Shown here piece after piece: positions 5,955-7,214 of a stretch of DNA of 7,214 bases; the first letter of the stretch is position 1; each line of letters opens with the position of its first letter. Below the pieces are notes generated by a model, which was given only the letters and a program-made list of their open reading frames with translations, made no database searches and was not told where the DNA came from. The stretch spans positions 1 to 7,214 of the forward strand of contig CALCPC010000554.1 of the NCBI GenBank assembly GCA_937900975.1. Reading direction: 5' to 3'. The DNA is from an uncultured Paracoccaceae bacterium (lineage in GTDB: Bacteria; Pseudomonadota; Alphaproteobacteria; Rhodobacterales; Rhodobacteraceae). The position numbers and the translations under genes were made by a program.

Positions 5955-6430
5955 CAAAACCGCACAGAACGGCGGATTTCAGACGTCATGCAGAGCGGTG
6001 CCGCGCCAAAATTGTGCAGAACGACGCCATCCCAAGACCGCACACAGCGGCGCGCCACAGCCTTCACGCTAAGCGACGTGGTGACAGAACCGTGATGACC
6101 CAAGCACCTTCAAGACCGCGCAGTAAAGCATCGAGCAAAGCATCGCGCCACAGTCTTCCCACAGAGCAACATGGCGCCTAAACTGTATGGAACGACGCCA
6201 CCCCAAAACCGCGCAGAATGGCGGTGTGCAGATACCGTGCAGACCAGCACGCCAACGGCTTCCCACAGATCGGCTCGGCGCCAAGACTGTGCACAACGAC
6301 GCCATATGTAGACCGCGCAGTCAAGCACCGTGAAATACCGCGCAAAGCGGCGCGCCAAAGGCTTCCCACAGAACGGTACCGCCTGAAGGTTGCGCAAAAC
6401 CGCCCGATCCCAAGACGGCGCAGAACGGGC
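5955..6430. repeat. Degenerate ~100-bp tandem repeat array
   Basis: The anchor GGCGCCAAGACTGTGCACAA, continuing CGACGCCA, occurs at 6277-6304. Diverged copies lie at 6173-6200 and 6002-6029, and a weaker one starts at 6378. Spacings are 171, 104 and 101 bp. CTTCCCACAGA occurs exactly at 6155, 6259 and 6362, 104 and 103 bp apart, confirming the period. CAAAACCGCRCAGAAYGGCGG occurs at 5955-5975 and 6204-6224, with 19 of 21 positions identical. A diverged relative lies near 6410-6430. The period is not a multiple of three, so a reading frame would not be conserved between units; the array is therefore probably non-coding. A short sub-motif (ACCGCGCAG and variants) recurs within each unit. Function is unknown. 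Confidence 0.7.
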
Positions 6431-6484
6431 CGCTGCGAAACCTGCGTGGGGTGACGCCGGGCCTAGATCGTTGGGTGCCTGGAC

Positions 6485-7021
6485 TTAGTCGGGTTGGGGC
6501 TGAAGCGTTTCGCGAAACCGCGCCATATTGGCCTGATACCCGGCCGCGGCGGCACGCAGGCCGGCACGCTCCTCCCGCGTCAGATCGCGCACCGGTTTGG
6601 CCGGGGCGCCGACGGCCAGCACGCCCTCGGGGATCTCCTTGCCCTCGGTCACCAAAGCATTGGCGCCGATCAGGCTTTCCGGGCCGATCCGCGCGCCGTT
6701 CAACACCGCAGCGCCCATCCCGATCAGCACCCCGTCGCCCAGCACGCAGCCATGCAAGATCGCCTGGTGGCCAATGGTGCAATCCACGCCGATGCGCAGC
6801 GGAAAACCCATGTCCGTGTGCAAAACCGCGCCATCCTGCACATTGCTGCCGGCGCCCACCAGGATCTCCTCATTATCGCCGCGCAGCACCGCGTTGAACC
6901 AGATCGAGGCGCCAGGCTCTAACCGCACGCGACCGATCAGCCGGGCACCGGGCGCAACCCAGATCGTCGCGGGATCCGGCAGCGTGGGCGCGATCCCCCC
7001 TAAGGCGAAAAGTTCGGTCAA
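6485..7021 (-). CDS. Gamma-carbonic-anhydrase-family protein (left-handed beta-helix)
   Basis: The 178-residue protein is built of hexapeptide repeats forming a left-handed parallel beta-helix, normally a trimer. The three zinc-binding histidines of the gamma-carbonic anhydrase family are present: His68 in VLHTD, and His85 and His90 in IGHQAILH. Also present are the family residues RGD (47-49) and VQDGAV (61-66). Members may hydrate CO2, or act as thioesterases (PaaY) or as uncharacterised YrdA-type proteins; sequence alone does not decide. The start is TTG at 7021, because the gmk stop overlaps it as TTGA and the next in-frame ATG is at residue 71, after the helix has begun. This overlap suggests translational coupling to gmk. 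No signal peptide is seen, so it is probably cytoplasmic. Confidence 0.88.
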   Translation of the reverse strand: MTELFALGGIAPTLPDPATIWVAPGARLIGRVRLEPGASIWFNAVLRGDNEEILVGAGSNVQDGAVLHTDMGFPLRIGVDCTIGHQAILHGCVLGDGVLIGMGAAVLNGARIGPESLIGANALVTEGKEIPEGVLAVGAPAKPVRDLTREERAGLRAAAAGYQANMARFRETLQPQPD

Positions 7022-7214
7022 ACGCTTGTCCCCCCCTCAAACTCCGCATTCAGCGCCTGGACATGCGCCGTCAGCCCTGGGCGACGATCGCGCCGCAACC
7101 GCTCGGCCGTCAAAATCGCGAACAGCGCCTCGGCACAGGCGTCAAGATCGTCATTGACCCGGACGAAATCGTACTCCGCCCAATGGCTGATTTCGTCCCG
7201 CGATTTCTGCATCC
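7018..7214 (-). CDS. gmk: Guanylate kinase, C-terminal part (cut by window edge)
   Basis: About 65 C-terminal residues are visible: [11 protein letters not shown] (the conserved region just after the GMP/ATP-contacting helix), then [19 protein letters not shown], a hallmark of bacterial Gmk, and a basic helix [12 protein letters not shown]. Guanylate kinase converts GMP plus ATP to GDP plus ADP, supplying the cell with guanine nucleotides. The N-terminal P-loop and GMP-binding parts lie beyond the right edge. The stop TGA overlaps the TTG start of the carbonic-anhydrase-like gene, so the two are probably one transcript. The C-terminal tail after the family core is ordinary in length. Confidence 0.93.
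   Translation of the reverse strand, partial: MQKSRDEISHWAEYDFVRVNDDLDACAEALFAILTAERLRRDRRPGLTAHVQALNAEFEGGTSV

Larger units (their letters stand above)
5676..6484. other. Long convergent intergenic region after chpT
   Basis: These 809 bp lie between the 3' ends of chpT (plus) and the carbonic-anhydrase-like gene (minus). The first part has the chpT hairpin and otherwise nothing I can name up to about 5860. From about 5950 to 6430 the sequence is a degenerate tandem repeat array, annotated separately. Open frames here, such as the minus-strand frame at 6110-6397, translate the repeats into low-complexity Arg/Cys/Trp-rich peptides and are not credible genes. Confidence 0.6.

Noticed and set aside
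5100..5957. Minus-strand open frame of 285 codons
   Set aside because: It is antisense to chpT, which has the conserved H-box on the plus strand.
6155..6372. CTTCCCACAGA repeats as DnaA boxes or origin iterons
   Set aside because: They differ from TTATNCACA at several positions, the spacing is ~103 bp, and there is no AT-rich unwinding region or replication gene nearby.
6110..6397. Minus-strand 95-codon ORF rich in Cys, Trp and Arg
   Set aside because: It only translates the tandem array, whose period is not a multiple of three, so units would be read in different frames.
5955..6430. CRISPR array
   Set aside because: Units are ~100 bp and degenerate throughout; there is no constant 25-40 bp repeat alternating with unique spacers and no cas gene.

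Overview
The window looks like chromosomal DNA from an alphaproteobacterium, most likely of the Rhodobacteraceae (Rhodobacter/Roseobacter group). The evidence is the high G+C content and the gene families: ChpT (the phosphotransferase of the alphaproteobacterial CckA-ChpT-CtrA relay), a DUF3553 small protein, an OlsB/OlsA ornithine-lipid pair, and a short-headed FtsY. Nothing indicates a prophage, insertion sequence, CRISPR array or defence system. These are core genes separated by unusually long and structured non-coding stretches.

Layout. (1) 1-585, minus: the N-terminal part of ftsY, running off the left edge. (2) 586-865: a divergent intergenic region holding six degenerate copies of a 24-bp tandem repeat. 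(3) 866-1522, plus: a ThiE/TenI-fold protein, followed by a 12-bp perfect hairpin. (4) 1523-2320: about 800 bp with no gene I can support. (5) 2321-3250, minus: an OlsA-type acyltransferase. (6) 3251-3913: about 660 bp of very GC-rich sequence. (7) 3914-4726, minus: olsB. Its upstream region carries a perfect TTAA-N7-TTAAC CtrA-type site and an 8-bp inverted repeat. (8) 4839-5030, minus: DUF3553 protein, divergent from (9) chpT at 5067-5675, plus. (10) 5676-6484: about 800 bp with a hairpin just after chpT and then a degenerate ~100-bp tandem repeat array. (11) 6485-7021, minus: a gamma-carbonic-anhydrase-family protein. It starts with TTG and overlaps (12) the 3' end of gmk (7018-7214), which runs off the right edge.

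How the genes work together. olsB and olsA encode the two acylation steps of ornithine lipid synthesis: N-acylation of ornithine, then O-acylation of the lyso-lipid. A CtrA-type site upstream of olsB, close to chpT, raises the possibility that membrane-lipid synthesis is tied to the CtrA regulon. ftsY (co-translational membrane targeting), gmk (GMP to GDP) and the thiamine-type protein are housekeeping genes.

The items most worth a second look are: the loss of hydrophobic residues in the normally invariant FtsY motif at the left edge; the ~100-bp repeat array after chpT; the 24-bp hairpin repeats between ftsY and the ThiE-like gene; the CtrA-type site at olsB; and the large gap splitting olsB from olsA. 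I did not find a clearly new multi-gene system.
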